From contig OX940864.1 in assembly GCA_954871525.1 (NCBI GenBank), positions 4,086,001 to 4,150,000 on the forward strand: a DNA stretch of 64,000 bases, in the 5' to 3' direction. Shown here in pieces: positions 28,301-39,210 of the stretch. This DNA comes from Parietaria judaica (taxonomy: Eukaryota; Streptophyta; Magnoliopsida; Rosales; Urticaceae). The notes beneath the pieces were generated by a model, which had not been told where the DNA came from, made no database searches, and was given only the letters and a program-made list of their open reading frames with translations. The position numbers and the translations under genes were made by a program. Position 1 is the first letter of the stretch. Every line of letters begins with the position of its first letter.

Positions 28301-28392
28301 GGTCGCGCCCCCGGTCCCCCGTTGGTAGTATAGCGCGCTGGTACGCACGCAGGGCCCAATAATATGTTTATAAGAAGTTATAAATTATAACC
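28301..28392 (+). promoter_or_regulatory. CpG-rich segment followed by candidate TATA region in the LTR
   Basis: A GC-rich stretch unusual in this AT-rich window (28301-28356, with GTCGCGCCCCCGG, AGCGCGCTGG and TACGCACGC) is followed within 25 bases by TTTATAAGAAG and TTATAAATTATAA (28367-28390). The block is conserved in all four LTRs of the window. It could be the core promoter and start region of the element. No transcription start can be read from sequence alone, so this is a guess from composition and conservation. Confidence 0.25.
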
Positions 28393-28864
28393 GGACATTG
28401 CATTATGCATTTAGAAGTGATCGTTCCTTGATATATTTTTGTGAGTAATATAAACCTTTTGCGTATTGAGCGTTAGCTCACTCGTATAGTTGTGTTGTAG
28501 ATCCAGGAAAGAAACCGATGAATGGCTAAATGCGGATGATACGGGTCAGTGATGCGACGTATATGGTGCATATGGTGGAATACGGGTCTTGGAAATAGGA
28601 GGGTTGTAAACTTTTTGTTGTGTAATATTTTTAAAAACAATAGCTAGGAGCTCCGCTAGGTTTTTCGTTTATAACGTTATTTTTTTGTAAAATCTGTTTT
28701 GGGTACTACTGTATAGAGGTTTCAAGACTATTATGAAGTCCGTTTTTTTTAATTTGCGCGCTAAAGTCAAGTACTCATATTTTTATTAAATACTTTAGAA
28801 GTCGGGATTTGGATTAGATAAGAGTAAATTCGTAATAGTCCCTTGGAAGGGGGCTGTTACAGAG

Positions 28865-28876
28865 TGGTATCAGAGC
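28865..28876 (+). other. Primer binding site, tRNA-iMet type
   Basis: TGGTATCAGAGC lies three bases after the 5' LTR end. It matches the complement of the 3' end of plant initiator methionine tRNA, the usual primer of plant Ty3/gypsy elements. Confidence 0.93.
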
Positions 28877-28972
28877 AGTTCACCTATTGTCACCATATAC
28901 GTGTATTAGCTGATTCAGAAGTATCCGCAAGTAAGTTATTTCGTTAATTTCTTTTCTTTATTATTAGTAACC
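28877..28972 (+). other. Leader between PBS and ORF1, with a possible small intron
   Basis: No gene. It contains GTAAGT at 28931-28936, then a pyrimidine-rich stretch (TTTCTTTTCTTTATTATTAG), and TTTGCAG ends at 28993, just before an in-frame ATG at 28997. This resembles a donor and acceptor pair of 63 nt, short for a plant intron. It is kept in element 2. Confidence 0.25.
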
Positions 28973-29974
28973 ATGGTAAAGTTGTGTTTGCAGATTATGG
29001 ACCCAATGTCGTCTCGTCCACCTTTGGCGGGAAATGGGGGTGTTCAAGCTAATGAATCTCGGTCACCACCTTGAGATATCGAGGTTGATACGGTTTGTCA
29101 AAGGCGGAGACTATCCCGACATGATTCCATAATTGCGTTTCGAAAATGCCAACCATCATTCTACGATGGGCCAGGAAGTTCAAAACTAGAGACATTTCTT
29201 CACTATTCCGAGACTACGTTGAGATCACTCGGAACTGAAGAGGCACACTATGTGGAAATGGTGATTCCTCAGCTAGGGGGTTTGGCTTTGAGGTGGTGGA
29301 ACTCGTTACACCTAGATCCAAGAGAGACGTCTTGGAATACATTAAAGGAACTAATCCTTGAAAGGTTTAATGCTAACTATGTAACCATGGAGTTTGGCCA
29401 CATGCTAAATAATTGGAAGCGAGAACCCGGAGAAGGTATGATGTATTATTCGAGACGTTTCCAGACTCAGCTGATGGCGGAATGTCCGTATCACCTTCAA
29501 CTTGATTTTGTTAAAGCATACTATTTGCGAGGCGTACCGCAAAGAGTTAGAGCCCGCATGAAATCGATAAATGACTATAAGAATATAGATGGAATGATAT
29601 GCGATGCTATGGCGGCTGAAATAGCAATTGAAGATGAAGACTGGGGTCGTCTATATGATCCAGATGAAGATTTTCCAGAGGATGTTCCTATGACAGATGC
29701 TAATCCCGGGAATGACACGACTGATGTTAACCCAGAAAATCGTGTTAATAGTAATATGGATTTACCGGAAGCAAATCCAGAAAATGTTCCCAATGAAGAT
29801 GATATGGTGGAGGAATTTGAGGAATCCGATCCGGAGATAAATCCAGAAGATGATCATATGGAAGAGTTTGAGGAATCTGATCCGGAAATAGATTTAGAAG
29901 ATGATCTGGAGGAAGAGTTCGAGGAAGAATCTGATAGTGATGACCCTGACTACGACCCAAAACGTAATAACTAA
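28973..29974 (+). pseudogene. ORF1, second Gag-like protein, nonsense-interrupted (element 1)
   Basis: This corresponds to the intact 333-codon ORF1 of element 2 but carries TGA at 29072-29074 where element 2 has CGA (Arg34). The downstream frame stays open to the TAA at 29972-29974; translation could restart at Met in 29219-29221, which would remove the first third of the Gag-like domain. The surviving part has the WW motif (ALRWWNSLH), SWNTLKELILERF and the EPGEGMMYYSRRF segment typical of plant retrotransposon capsid domains, then the D/E-rich tail. Compared with element 2 I count about ten amino-acid changes, mostly in the acidic tail, and about six silent ones. It lies 269 bp upstream of gag-pol. 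Expression of a full product from this copy is unlikely. Confidence 0.85.
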
Positions 29975-30243
29975 ATGAAGTATATACAGTTATGAGAGAA
30001 CTTTATGTATGTTTTGATGAGATGCTAGAATATATGTAGCTATGTGTGTAGTTGTTTTGTTCTGTATATATGGACACATGCTTGATGTTTTGGCTGTATG
30101 TACATATACTAAAATGTGTATTGAACTGAATATATAATGATATGTTCATATTCATATAGAGTCCCTCTATATATTCAAAACGATGATGTTGTTTATTTAC
30201 TTCATTTGACCAGAAGACAGTTACTTACCGAGATAAATACAAT
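29975..30243 (+). other. Spacer between ORF1 and gag-pol
   Basis: AT-rich with no credible coding frame. It has several stop codons and short ATG-led frames, so simple ribosomal read-through from ORF1 to gag-pol is not expected. Possible splice acceptors (GACCAG near 30213, AAGACAG near 30220) lie shortly before the gag-pol ATG, but no matching donor can be proven. Confidence 0.6.
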
Positions 30244-33200
30244 ATGGCAAGGGGGAGAGGCCGACCCCGCGGCTCTGGTCGTGGTAGAAGACAAGTTAAT
30301 AATGATGACCCAGAAGATGCACTTGTAGGTCTTCAACGTCGGCTTGACGAACAGGCTGCCCAGATTCGGCAGCTAACTGAGCAATTGAATGCTCGAAATG
30401 AAGAACAAAGTGCCGAAGATGAAGTAGAAGAAGAAGAAGAACCAATAGAAGAAGAAGAAGAAGAAGAAGAACCAGTGGAAGAAGAAGATGAACCAATGGA
30501 AGAGGAAGCAGAGGTTGAAGTTCGTCAGCGTCCTAGAACACGTGACGAACCGCTATACGAAAGATTTCGCCGAATGCGAGCTCCAGAATTCATAGGAACT
30601 ACTGATCCGCTGGTAGCGGAGGAGTGGTTGTCTGAAATTCAAGTCCTTTACAACTTTATGGAACTCTCTGATCGAGAGAAAATCTTATGTACCTCTTCGG
30701 TACTCAAGTTTGAAGCTAGATACTGGTGGGAAACTATTAAACAAAGGAGGGATACTAATGGCATGACATGGGCGGACTTTGTACAAGAATTCAATGCAAA
30801 ATTCTACAATCCTGCAGCACTGAAGGCTCAAGTTGACGAGTTTAACAATATAAAGCAAGGAAACTTAAATGTTTCTGAGGCTATACGTAAGTTTGATAAA
30901 CTTGCACGTTTGTGTTCTGACTTGGTGCCTACAGAGCGGGAGCGAGTCCGTCGAATGATGAACATGTTCCGCGGTGAAATTGTGCTTCAGGTGGACAGTG
31001 GTGGATCCCCACCAACAACTGTTGGAGATTGTATTGATCGAGCCCTCCGCGCGGAGTATCATTTACTCCAAACTAAACAAGAGCGTATAAGAGCCTTTGA
31101 AGCTAATAGGGCTAAAATGCAAGGGAGATTAGGAAACTTGGGCCAAACAGGAAATCGTTATTTTAGTGGAGGCAAAAGTTCCCATATAGATGGCCAGGGC
31201 TCAAAAAGAAAGCTAGAGCCTAATAATGAATCATCATATAAAAGGCCTCAAGGAACCCGTCAAAATTTTAACAGAGGTGTAGCGTTTCCGACTTGTTCCA
31301 AGTGTGGAAAGAAGCATCCAGGTGTATGTAGGATGGGATCACATACATGTTTTTCTTGTGGAGGGGAGGGGCATTATGCTCTATCGTGCCCTAATAAGAC
31401 AAAAGGTTCTAACCAAGAGAGGATTGATGGAACTCGCAACAATCAAGGACGGCTTGAGGCTCCAGCCCTAAAGACAAATGCTAGAGTTTATACTCTAACG
31501 CATGAGGATGTGAAGGCTGGAACTTCTAATGTAGTAACAGGTCAGCTTCTTATTGAAAATATTCCTGCTTCAATATTATTTGACTCGGGTGCTACACATT
31601 CTTTTGTGTCACAAAATTTCTCGAAGAAACTTAACAGGACAAAAGATATGTTAGGTAGTGCATTTTCTGTAACCTTACCTTCTGGGGAGGTTATAATGTC
31701 CTCATCTTGGTTTCATGCGGTACCACTAAACATCTCTGATAGGGAACTGTCAGCAGATTTGGTTGTACTTCAAATGTATGATTATGATATTATTCTTGGG
31801 ATGGATTTCCTGAGAAAGTATGATGCCGCAATTTACTGCAAGAAACAAAAGGTGGTTTTTCGACCAGAAGGGGAACCAAAGTTTGAATTTATAGGGGAAT
31901 CAACAGGAAACATATCAAGGATGTTAATATCTTCTATGGAGGCTGAACGGATGCTGATTGGAGGATGTTCTGGCTATCTTGCTCACGTTGTTGATACCAT
32001 TAAAGAGAAAGAGGAACGTACTCAGTTATGCGATGTTTCTATCGTTTGCACGTATCCAGAAGTATTTCCAGATGAATTACCGAGACTACCTCCAAACCGA
32101 GCTATCGAATTTGAGATAGAGGTTATTCCAGGAACAAGTCCTGTTTCGAAGGCACCATATCGGATGGCACCAGTGGGATTGAAGGAATTACAAGCTCAAC
32201 TTCAGGATCTTCTTGATAAAGGAGTTATTCGACCAAGCCATTCGCCTTGGGTAGCTCCTGTTCTCTTTGTGAAAAAGAAAGACGGTTCTCTCCGGATGTG
32301 CATCGATTATCGTGGACTTAATAAAGTAACCGTGAAGAATAAATATCCACTGCCGCGGATAGACGATCTTTTTGACCAATTGCGTGGAGCAACCGTATTC
32401 TCGAAAATTGATTTGCGATCCGGGTATCATCAACTCAAAGTCAGAGAAGGTGATGTATCGAAGACTGCTTTTCGTACTCGCTACGGACATTATGAATTTT
32501 TAGTTATGTCATTTGGTTTAACCAATGCTCCCGCAGCTTTCATGGAGCTCATGAACCGTGTATTTAGTGAGTATTTAGATAAATTTGTCATTGTCTTTAT
32601 TGACGACATCCTTATCTATTCGAAAACTAAAGAGGAACACGAAGAACACTTACGAATGACCTTAAATGTTCTTAAGGAACATGAGATCTATGCAAAGTTT
32701 TCAAAATGCGAGTTTTGGTTGGATCGTGTGGCATTCCTCGGTCATGTGATCTCAGCCGAAGGTATCTCCGTAGATCCAGTGAAGATTCAGGCCGTTGACG
32801 AGTGGACTCAGCCAACCAATGTAACAGAAGTGAGAAGCTTTTTAGGACTAGCTGGTTATTATCGACGATTCATCGAAGGATTTTCTAAATTAGCCAGCCC
32901 ACTCAAAAATCTTACTTGTAAGAATAAGAAATTTGAGTGGTCAAGCCAGTGTGAAGAAAGTTTCAAGGAGCTCAAGAAACGCCTAACAACGGCTCCGGTA
33001 CTCACTGTCCCATCTGGTAAGGATGGATTTGATATTTATTGTGATGCATCGAAGATGGGGTTAGGCGCAGTCCTAATGCAGAGCAAAAAGGTCATTGCTT
33101 ATGCATCACGAAAATTAAAGGACTACGAACAAAACTATCCTACTCATGACCTAGAGTTAGCTGCAGTGGTGTTCGCTTTAAAGATTTGGCGTCACTATCT

Positions 33201-34791
33201 ATATGGGGTTCATTGTAATATATTCACAGATCATAAGAGTTTAAAGTATTTTTTTGTTCAAAAGGAGTTGAACATGAGGCAAAGAAGATGGCTAGAGCTC
33301 GTGAAAGATTATGATTGTGAAATTCAATATCACCCAGGAAAGGCAAATAAGGTGGCAGACGCGTTGAGTAGAAAATCAATAGCCACACTTGCATCATTGG
33401 ATGCTCTTCCAAAACAACTACATGAGGAAATTCGCTCGATGGAACTGGAGATTTGTGTTGGTAAGTTGGCAGCGCTAAACTTGTACCCAACCCTCTTTGA
33501 TGATATTAAAGCATCTCAAGGTTTGGACGAAACGTTGTCCAAAATTTCAGAGGAAACCTTATTGGGGAACCGTCCTGACTTCAATATGTCATCTAATGGA
33601 ATTCTTCTCTTTAAGGGAAGGCTTTGTGTTCCAAAGAATGACGAGGTGATGAATAAAATCCTCTCTGAAGCGCATAAGGCGCCATACTCGGTTCACCCTG
33701 GAAGCACAAAGATGTACAAAGATCTAAAAGAGAAGTTTTGGTGGGTAGGGATGAAGAAAGATGTTGCTAATTATGTAGAGAAATGCTTGACTTGTCAAAA
33801 GGTTAAAGCTGAACATCAAAGACCAGCAGGAGAGCTTCAACCACTTGAGATACCAGAATGGAAGTGGGAGAGTATATCGATGGATTTCATAATGGGATTA
33901 CCGAAGACAACAAATGGGCATAATGCGATTTGGGTAATAGTGGATAGACTAACCAAGTCCGCCCACTTCTTGTCAATCAAAGATACAATGACGTTAGATC
34001 AGTTAGCTGAAATATACGTTAGGGAGATCGTGCGGTTGCATGGAATTCCATTTTCTATTATCTCTGATCGAGACACCCGTTTTACATCCCGATTTTGGAA
34101 GAACGTTCAAAGGGAACTAGGTACGACTCTAAAGTTTAGTACTGCTTTCCATCCACAAACTGACGGCCAAACTGAAAGAACGAACATGATTTTGGAAGAT
34201 ATGCTCAGGGCTTGTGTTATGGATTTCAAGAGTTCATGGAATAAGTATTTACCCTTAGTTGAATTTTCCTACAACAACAGCTATCAATCTACGATTAAGA
34301 TGGCTCCTTATGAAGCTTTGTACGGAAGAAAGTGTCAGTCTCCGATCCATTGGTACGAGACTGGCGAAAGTAAGGTTTTTAGCTCTGATTTTGTCGAACA
34401 AGCCACAGAAGCCATTAAACTAATTCGTCAACGTATGAAGGCGGCTCAATCTCGACAAAAGAGCTATGCGGATTCACGAAGGAGGCCACTTGAATTTAAC
34501 GTAGGTAATGCTGCTTTTATTAAGGTAACACCAATGAAGGGTATTAAACGCTTCGGCAAGAAAGGGATGTTGAGCCCAAGATATATTGGCCCGTATGAGA
34601 TTATAGAACGAGTTGGCAAAGTTTCTTACAAACTTGCACTGTCGCAAGATCTATCAACCGTGCATAACGTTTTTCATATATCGATGCTACGGAAATATAT
34701 TCCCGACCCATCGCATATTCTTGAACCAGAACCGGTAGAGGTCCAAGAAGATCTATCATACAAAGAAAGGCCAATGGAGATACTAGATTGA
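30244..34791 (+). CDS. Gag-pol polyprotein, Ty3/gypsy, C-terminally truncated (element 1)
   Basis: A single 1515-residue frame encodes the capsid and replication enzymes. Residues 1-16 are Arg/Gly-rich with an RGRP core; 54-92 are Glu-rich. The Gag domain is at about 105-250 (ARYWW at 158-162). A CX2CX3HX3C cluster at 351-362 precedes the CX2CX4HX4C knuckle (C369, C372, H377, C382). The protease has DSGA at 447-450. RT spans about 635-815 with D723 and the FIDDIL aspartates D787/D788. RNase H shows D934, E971, D996 and D1039. Integrase has H1144/H1151, C1181/C1184 and D1214, D1275, E1311 (D,D35E). GPY is at 1449-1451. The frame ends at TGA 34789-34791, where element 2 has CGA, so 42 codons of chromodomain-like tail (to 34917) are lost. 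Val replaces Gly at 670 in the conserved SPWGAPV motif. Confidence 0.96.
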   Translation: MARGRGRPRGSGRGRRQVNNDDPEDALVGLQRRLDEQAAQIRQLTEQLNARNEEQSAEDEVEEEEEPIEEEEEEEEPVEEEDEPMEEEAEVEVRQRPRTRDEPLYERFRRMRAPEFIGTTDPLVAEEWLSEIQVLYNFMELSDREKILCTSSVLKFEARYWWETIKQRRDTNGMTWADFVQEFNAKFYNPAALKAQVDEFNNIKQGNLNVSEAIRKFDKLARLCSDLVPTERERVRRMMNMFRGEIVLQVDSGGSPPTTVGDCIDRALRAEYHLLQTKQERIRAFEANRAKMQGRLGNLGQTGNRYFSGGKSSHIDGQGSKRKLEPNNESSYKRPQGTRQNFNRGVAFPTCSKCGKKHPGVCRMGSHTCFSCGGEGHYALSCPNKTKGSNQERIDGTRNNQGRLEAPALKTNARVYTLTHEDVKAGTSNVVTGQLLIENIPASILFDSGATHSFVSQNFSKKLNRTKDMLGSAFSVTLPSGEVIMSSSWFHAVPLNISDRELSADLVVLQMYDYDIILGMDFLRKYDAAIYCKKQKVVFRPEGEPKFEFIGESTGNISRMLISSMEAERMLIGGCSGYLAHVVDTIKEKEERTQLCDVSIVCTYPEVFPDELPRLPPNRAIEFEIEVIPGTSPVSKAPYRMAPVGLKELQAQLQDLLDKGVIRPSHSPWVAPVLFVKKKDGSLRMCIDYRGLNKVTVKNKYPLPRIDDLFDQLRGATVFSKIDLRSGYHQLKVREGDVSKTAFRTRYGHYEFLVMSFGLTNAPAAFMELMNRVFSEYLDKFVIVFIDDILIYSKTKEEHEEHLRMTLNVLKEHEIYAKFSKCEFWLDRVAFLGHVISAEGISVDPVKIQAVDEWTQPTNVTEVRSFLGLAGYYRRFIEGFSKLASPLKNLTCKNKKFEWSSQCEESFKELKKRLTTAPVLTVPSGKDGFDIYCDASKMGLGAVLMQSKKVIAYASRKLKDYEQNYPTHDLELAAVVFALKIWRHYLYGVHCNIFTDHKSLKYFFVQKELNMRQRRWLELVKDYDCEIQYHPGKANKVADALSRKSIATLASLDALPKQLHEEIRSMELEICVGKLAALNLYPTLFDDIKASQGLDETLSKISEETLLGNRPDFNMSSNGILLFKGRLCVPKNDEVMNKILSEAHKAPYSVHPGSTKMYKDLKEKFWWVGMKKDVANYVEKCLTCQKVKAEHQRPAGELQPLEIPEWKWESISMDFIMGLPKTTNGHNAIWVIVDRLTKSAHFLSIKDTMTLDQLAEIYVREIVRLHGIPFSIISDRDTRFTSRFWKNVQRELGTTLKFSTAFHPQTDGQTERTNMILEDMLRACVMDFKSSWNKYLPLVEFSYNNSYQSTIKMAPYEALYGRKCQSPIHWYETGESKVFSSDFVEQATEAIKLIRQRMKAAQSRQKSYADSRRRPLEFNVGNAAFIKVTPMKGIKRFGKKGMLSPRYIGPYEIIERVGKVSYKLALSQDLSTVHNVFHISMLRKYIPDPSHILEPEPVEVQEDLSYKERPMEILD

Positions 34792-34917
34792 AAGGAGAAG
34801 GTGTTACGTAATAAGTCTATACCTCTCATCAAGATCGCCTGGAACAATCACTCAAAATCGGAGGCAACGTGGGAAAGAGAGGATGAGATGAGAATTGCGT
34901 ATCCATACTTGTTTTGA
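34792..34917 (+). pseudogene. Untranslated remnant of the chromodomain-like tail (element 1)
   Basis: After the premature TGA the original frame continues without another stop to TGA at 34915-34917. It reads through the IPLIKIAWNNHS and ATWERED segments, which resemble the C-terminal chromodomain-type region of Tekay-like integrases. It would be absent from the protein unless the stop is read through. Confidence 0.8.
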
Positions 34918-34940
34918 ATTTTCGAGGACGAAAATTTTTT

Positions 34941-34952
34941 AAGGAGGGAGGA
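34941..34952 (+). other. Polypurine tract, element 1
   Basis: AAGGAGGGAGGA lies one base before the 3' LTR start, the expected place for the plus-strand primer. Confidence 0.9.
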
Positions 34953-34953
34953 T

Positions 34954-35338
34954 TGTAGTAGCCGTAAAGGTTCTGTATATTATCGTTTAGATGTTTAATC
35001 GATAATAAGATAAATATACATGCTCCTAGTTTTGTGATTGTATTATCTCGTGATAAATAGTAATTGTATGACTTTAAATTGATATAAATAAATCCATTAA
35101 GTTATTTTGTATTTAACCTATTTCCTATAACTTATACGACTATAAAATTTAAACTTATCTATAAATATATAGATATCTTAGTTATTAAGTAACTATTATT
35201 ATTGGGTTATCATAAAAAAATAAAAATAAAAATACTAACTTAGGTACTTTGTGTATAATTACTTCTAACCTAAGGATTAAGGTATTTAAATGTTTATATT
35301 TCTATTCTATCAGATTCTTAACCGACTTAAGACACAAG

Positions 35339-35379
<41 letters not shown>

Positions 35380-35822
35380 ATATATATATAAATAATAAAA
35401 CTCATCATTTGATGGTAATCTTGTAATTAATATCACATTCCTTTTTGTTAGCCATAACCGACTATATTTTGACATGGTTATCTTGGTCAAAATTGCTTGG
35501 AGTAGTATAACTCTCTTTCTCTCAAATTTCTCTCGGCCTGAACTCAAGCTTTGGATTAGGTATAAGAATTTCTCTCTGATTAATATTTCTTCCTTTGATC
35601 TATATATATAGATAGATAATAAGATGTTAACTTTCTATTTTATTGTAGTGGGAGAATGGATGAATATATAGTATATATATATTAAAATATTATAGTGTAA
35701 ATTTGTTTTTAGTTCGCTACGAGATATATATATATATATATATTTGAAAAGAAAAAGAAAATGATGAGAAGGCCTCGTATGCTATATATGCAGGTTTAGT
35801 TACTAAGACAACTAAGGTTATG

Positions 35823-35878
<56 letters not shown>

Positions 35879-37137
35879 CTACACATACAAATATAGATCT
35901 GTAGTGGTGTAGGTTCTGGTATACAAGGAAATTGATATTTGTATATATAGTTAAGGTTCGGCATATTGATATTTTTTACAAGGATAGCTAAAATAATCTT
36001 ATAGAAAGCTAATTATAAATTAATTTGGAAATGGGTTATAGTATTGTGAATATATAGCTTCATGAGGTTAATTGGTTTATCCTAACACTATATTATTATA
36101 TTATTACTGATTGATCTCAGAATATATATAAAATCCTAGACATTGATATTTAATGTTTTGAATGATTAGGAAGTTTATTTTCGAAGGAAGCGTAAACCGT
36201 GTTTTGTAGTGATTCAGTTGAAGTAAGGTACGTAAAAGTACTCACTGCAACACAGCAATAATAATGTGGTTTGTTTGATTGTGTGTGGTGTGAAATTCAT
36301 GGTTGTATGGTTTGGTAGTTTAATTCTACCGTAGTGCGAATTATGTTCGATACGCATTGTGAGCATATCGGAAAAGCACGAGCATTAAGTCATTCATATA
36401 ATCTGTAATGATACTACATATATGTATGACACTTTTAGTAAATTGCGTCGTACCAACCATTGTATATTGGGTCGCGTAGTCACTGATTACAATGTGTATG
36501 AAGCCTCCGACTGTATTGAGTCGAGTAGTCTCAAATGACACGTCGTGAGATGTTTGCCGCGGGCTGACTTGGTTAGGGTCGCGCCCCCGGTCCCCCGTTG
36601 GTAGTATAGCGCGCTGGTACGCACGCAGGGCCCAATAATATGTTTATAAGAAGTTATAAATTATAACCGGACATTGCATTATGCATTTAGAAGTGATCGT
36701 TCCTTGATATATTTTTGTGAGTAATATAAACCTTTTGCGTATTGAGCGTTAGCTCACTCGTATAGTTGTGTTGTAGATCCAGGAAAGAAACCGATGAATG
36801 GCTAAATGCGGATGATACGGGTCAGTGATGCGACGTATATGGTGCATATGGTGGAATACGGGTCTTGGAAATAGGAGGGTTGTAAACTTTTTGTTGTGTA
36901 ATATTTTTAAAAACAATAGCTAGGAGCTCCGCTAGGTTTTTCGTTTATAACGTTATTTTTTTGTAAAATCTGTTTTGGGTACTACTGTATAGAGGTTTCA
37001 AGACTATTATGAAGTCCGTTTTTTTTAATTTGCGCGCTAAAGTCAAGTACTCATATTTTTATTAAATACTTTAGAAGTCGGGATTTGGATTAGATAAGAG
37101 TAAATTCGTAATAGTCCCTTGGAAGGGGGTTGTTACA
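34954..37137 (+). repeat. 3' LTR of element 1
   Basis: 2184 bp, TGTAGTAGCC to GGGTTGTTACA. It is identical by eye to the 5' LTR apart from three substitutions and different lengths of the three AT tracts (35341-35390, about 35723-35743, about 35826-35876). Satellite resumes at 37138. Confidence 0.95.
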
Positions 37138-37142
37138 AATAT
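37138..37142 (+). repeat. Target-site duplication, right, element 1 (AATAT)
   Basis: AATAT directly after the 3' LTR matches 26669-26673, and the interrupted monomer continues with GCAAGGATTAAATTG. Confidence 0.93.
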
Positions 37143-37479
37143 GCAAGGATTAAATTGTTGACGAGAAATGCCATAGGAAATGCTATAGCATTTCCTATAG
37201 AATTTCTTTATTTTACATTTTTTACAACCTTAAATTTCGAACCAATTGAGAAAAAATGATTTTAAGGCTTATACATTGGAATTTGAATATAACAAGAGTT
37301 CTCATGCAAAAATATGCAAGGATTAAATTGTTGACGAGAAATGCCATAGGAAATGCTATAGCATTTCCAATAGCATTTCTTTATTTTACATTTTTTACAA
37401 CCTCAAATTTCGAACCAATTGAAAAAATAATGATTTTAGGCTTATACATTGGAATTTGAATATAACAAGAGTTCTCATG

Positions 37480-39210
37480 CAAAAATATGCAAGGATTAAA
37501 TTGTTGACGAGAAATGCCATAGGAAATGCTATAGCATTTCCTATAGCATTTCTTTATTTTACATTTTTTACAACCTTAAATTTCGAACCAATTGAAAAAA
37601 TAATGATTTTAGGGCTTATACATTGGAATTTGAATATAACAAGAGTTCTCATGCAAAAATATGCAAGGATTAAATTGTAGACGAGAAATGCCATAGGAAA
37701 TGCTATAGCATTTCTTTATTTGACATTTTTTACAACCTTAAATTTCGAACCAATTGAAAAAATAATGATATTAGGGCTTATACATTGGAATTTGAATATA
37801 ACAAGATTTCTCATGCCAAAATATGCAAGGATTAAATTGTTGACGAGAAATGCCATAGGAAATGCTATAGCATTTCCTACATCATTTCTTTATTTTACAT
37901 TTTTTACAACCTTAAATTTCGAACCAATTGAAAAATAATGATTTTAAGGCTAATACATTGGAATTTTAATATAACAAGAGTTCTCATGCAAAAATATGCA
38001 AGGATTAAATTGTTGACGAGAAATGCCATAGTAAATGCTATAGCATTTCTTTATTTGACATTTTTTACAACCTTAAATTTTGAACCAATTGAAAAAATAA
38101 TGATATTAGGGTTTATACATTGGAATTTGAATATAACAAGATTTCTCATGCCAAAGTATGCAAGGATTAAATTGTTGACGAGAAATGCCATAGGAAATGC
38201 TATAGCATTTCCTATAGCATTTCTTTATTTTACATTTTTTACAACCTTAAATTTCGAACCAATTGAAAAATAATGATTTTAAGTCTTATACATTGGAATT
38301 TTAATATAACAAGAGTTCTCATGCAAAAATATGCAAGGATTAAATTGTTGATGAGAAATGCCATAGAAAATTCTATAGCATTTCCTATAGCATTTCTTAT
38401 TTTACATTGTTTACGACCTAAAATTTCGAACAAATTGAAAAAATAATGATTTTAGGGCTTATACATTGGAATTTGAATATAACAAGAGTTCTCATGCAAA
38501 AATATGCAAGGATTAAATTGTTGACGAGAAATGCCATAGGAAATGCTATATCATTTCTTTATTTGACATATTTTACAACCTTAAATTTCGAACCAATTGA
38601 AAAAAATAATGATAATAGGGCTTATACATTGGAATTTGAATATAACAAGAGTTCTCATGCCAAAATATGCAAGGATTAAATTGTTGACGAGAAATGCCAT
38701 AGGAAATGCTATAGCATTTCCTATAGCATTTCTTTATTTTACATTTTTTACAACCTTAAATATCGAACCAATTGAAAAAATAATGATTTTAGGGCTTATA
38801 CATTGGAATTTGAATATAACAAGAGTTCTCATGCAAAAATATGCAAGGATTAAATTGTAGACGAGAAATGCCATAGGAAATGCTATAGCATTTCTTTATT
38901 TGACATTTTTTACAACCTTAAATTTCGAACCAATTGAAAAAATAATGATATTAGGGCTTATACATTGGAATTTGAATATAACAAGATTTCTCATGCCAAA
39001 ATATGCAAGGATTAAATTGTTGACGAGAAATGCCATAGGAAATGCTATAGCATTTCCTACATCATTTCTTTATTTTACATTTTTTACAACCTTAAATTTC
39101 GAACCAATTGAAAAATAATGATTTTAAGGCTAATACATTGGAATTTTAATATAACAAGAGTTCTCATGCAAAAATATGCAAGGATTAAATTGTTGACGAG
39201 AAATGCCATA
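37480..39210 (+). repeat. Local duplication, offset 1180 bp
   Basis: Bases about 37480-38030 recur at about 38660-39210. Shared private marks include TTGTAGACGAG (near 37675 and 38855), ACAAGATTTCTCATGCC, CCTACATCATTTC and AATGATTTTAAGGCTAATAC (37935 and 39115). The second copy diverges at 39210, where the palindrome centre is deleted. Confidence 0.8.

Larger units (their letters stand above)
26674..28861 (+). repeat. 5' LTR of element 1
   Basis: 2188 bp, starting TGTAGTAGCC and ending GGGCTGTTACA. Its partner is at 34954-37137. It contains three (AT)n tracts (27061-27120, about 27453-27481 and about 27564-27600). The first 250 bases or so and the last 911 bp (from 27951, GGTACGTAAAAGTACTCAC) match the LTR of element 2, while the middle is largely unalignable by eye. 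No protein-coding potential is credible in it. Confidence 0.95.
26674..37137 (+). mobile_element. Ty3/gypsy chromovirus-type LTR retrotransposon, element 1
   Basis: A complete but coding-defective 10464-bp element flanked by AATAT duplications. The order is 5' LTR (26674-28861), tRNA-iMet primer site, ORF1 with a premature stop, gag-pol frame, polypurine tract, 3' LTR (34954-37137). The two LTRs differ at only three substitutions I could find (26803/35083, 28283/36559, 28854/37130) plus AT-microsatellite lengths, so the insertion is very recent. RT, integrase and the remnant chromodomain-like tail resemble the Tekay/Del lineage; this is recognition by motif and not a phylogeny. It splits a satellite monomer cleanly and is in the same orientation as the monomers and as element 2. 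Confidence 0.96.

Noticed and set aside
29575..29960. Minus-strand frames opposite ORF1 and gag
   Set aside because: They are shadows of the acidic and Glu-rich coding sequence, which gives Leu/Ser/Pro-rich reverse frames.
26674..37137. CRM-type centromeric retrotransposon
   Set aside because: The location is suggestive, but the 2-kb LTRs, the gag-pol features and the tail look more like Tekay/Del. A phylogeny of RT would settle it.
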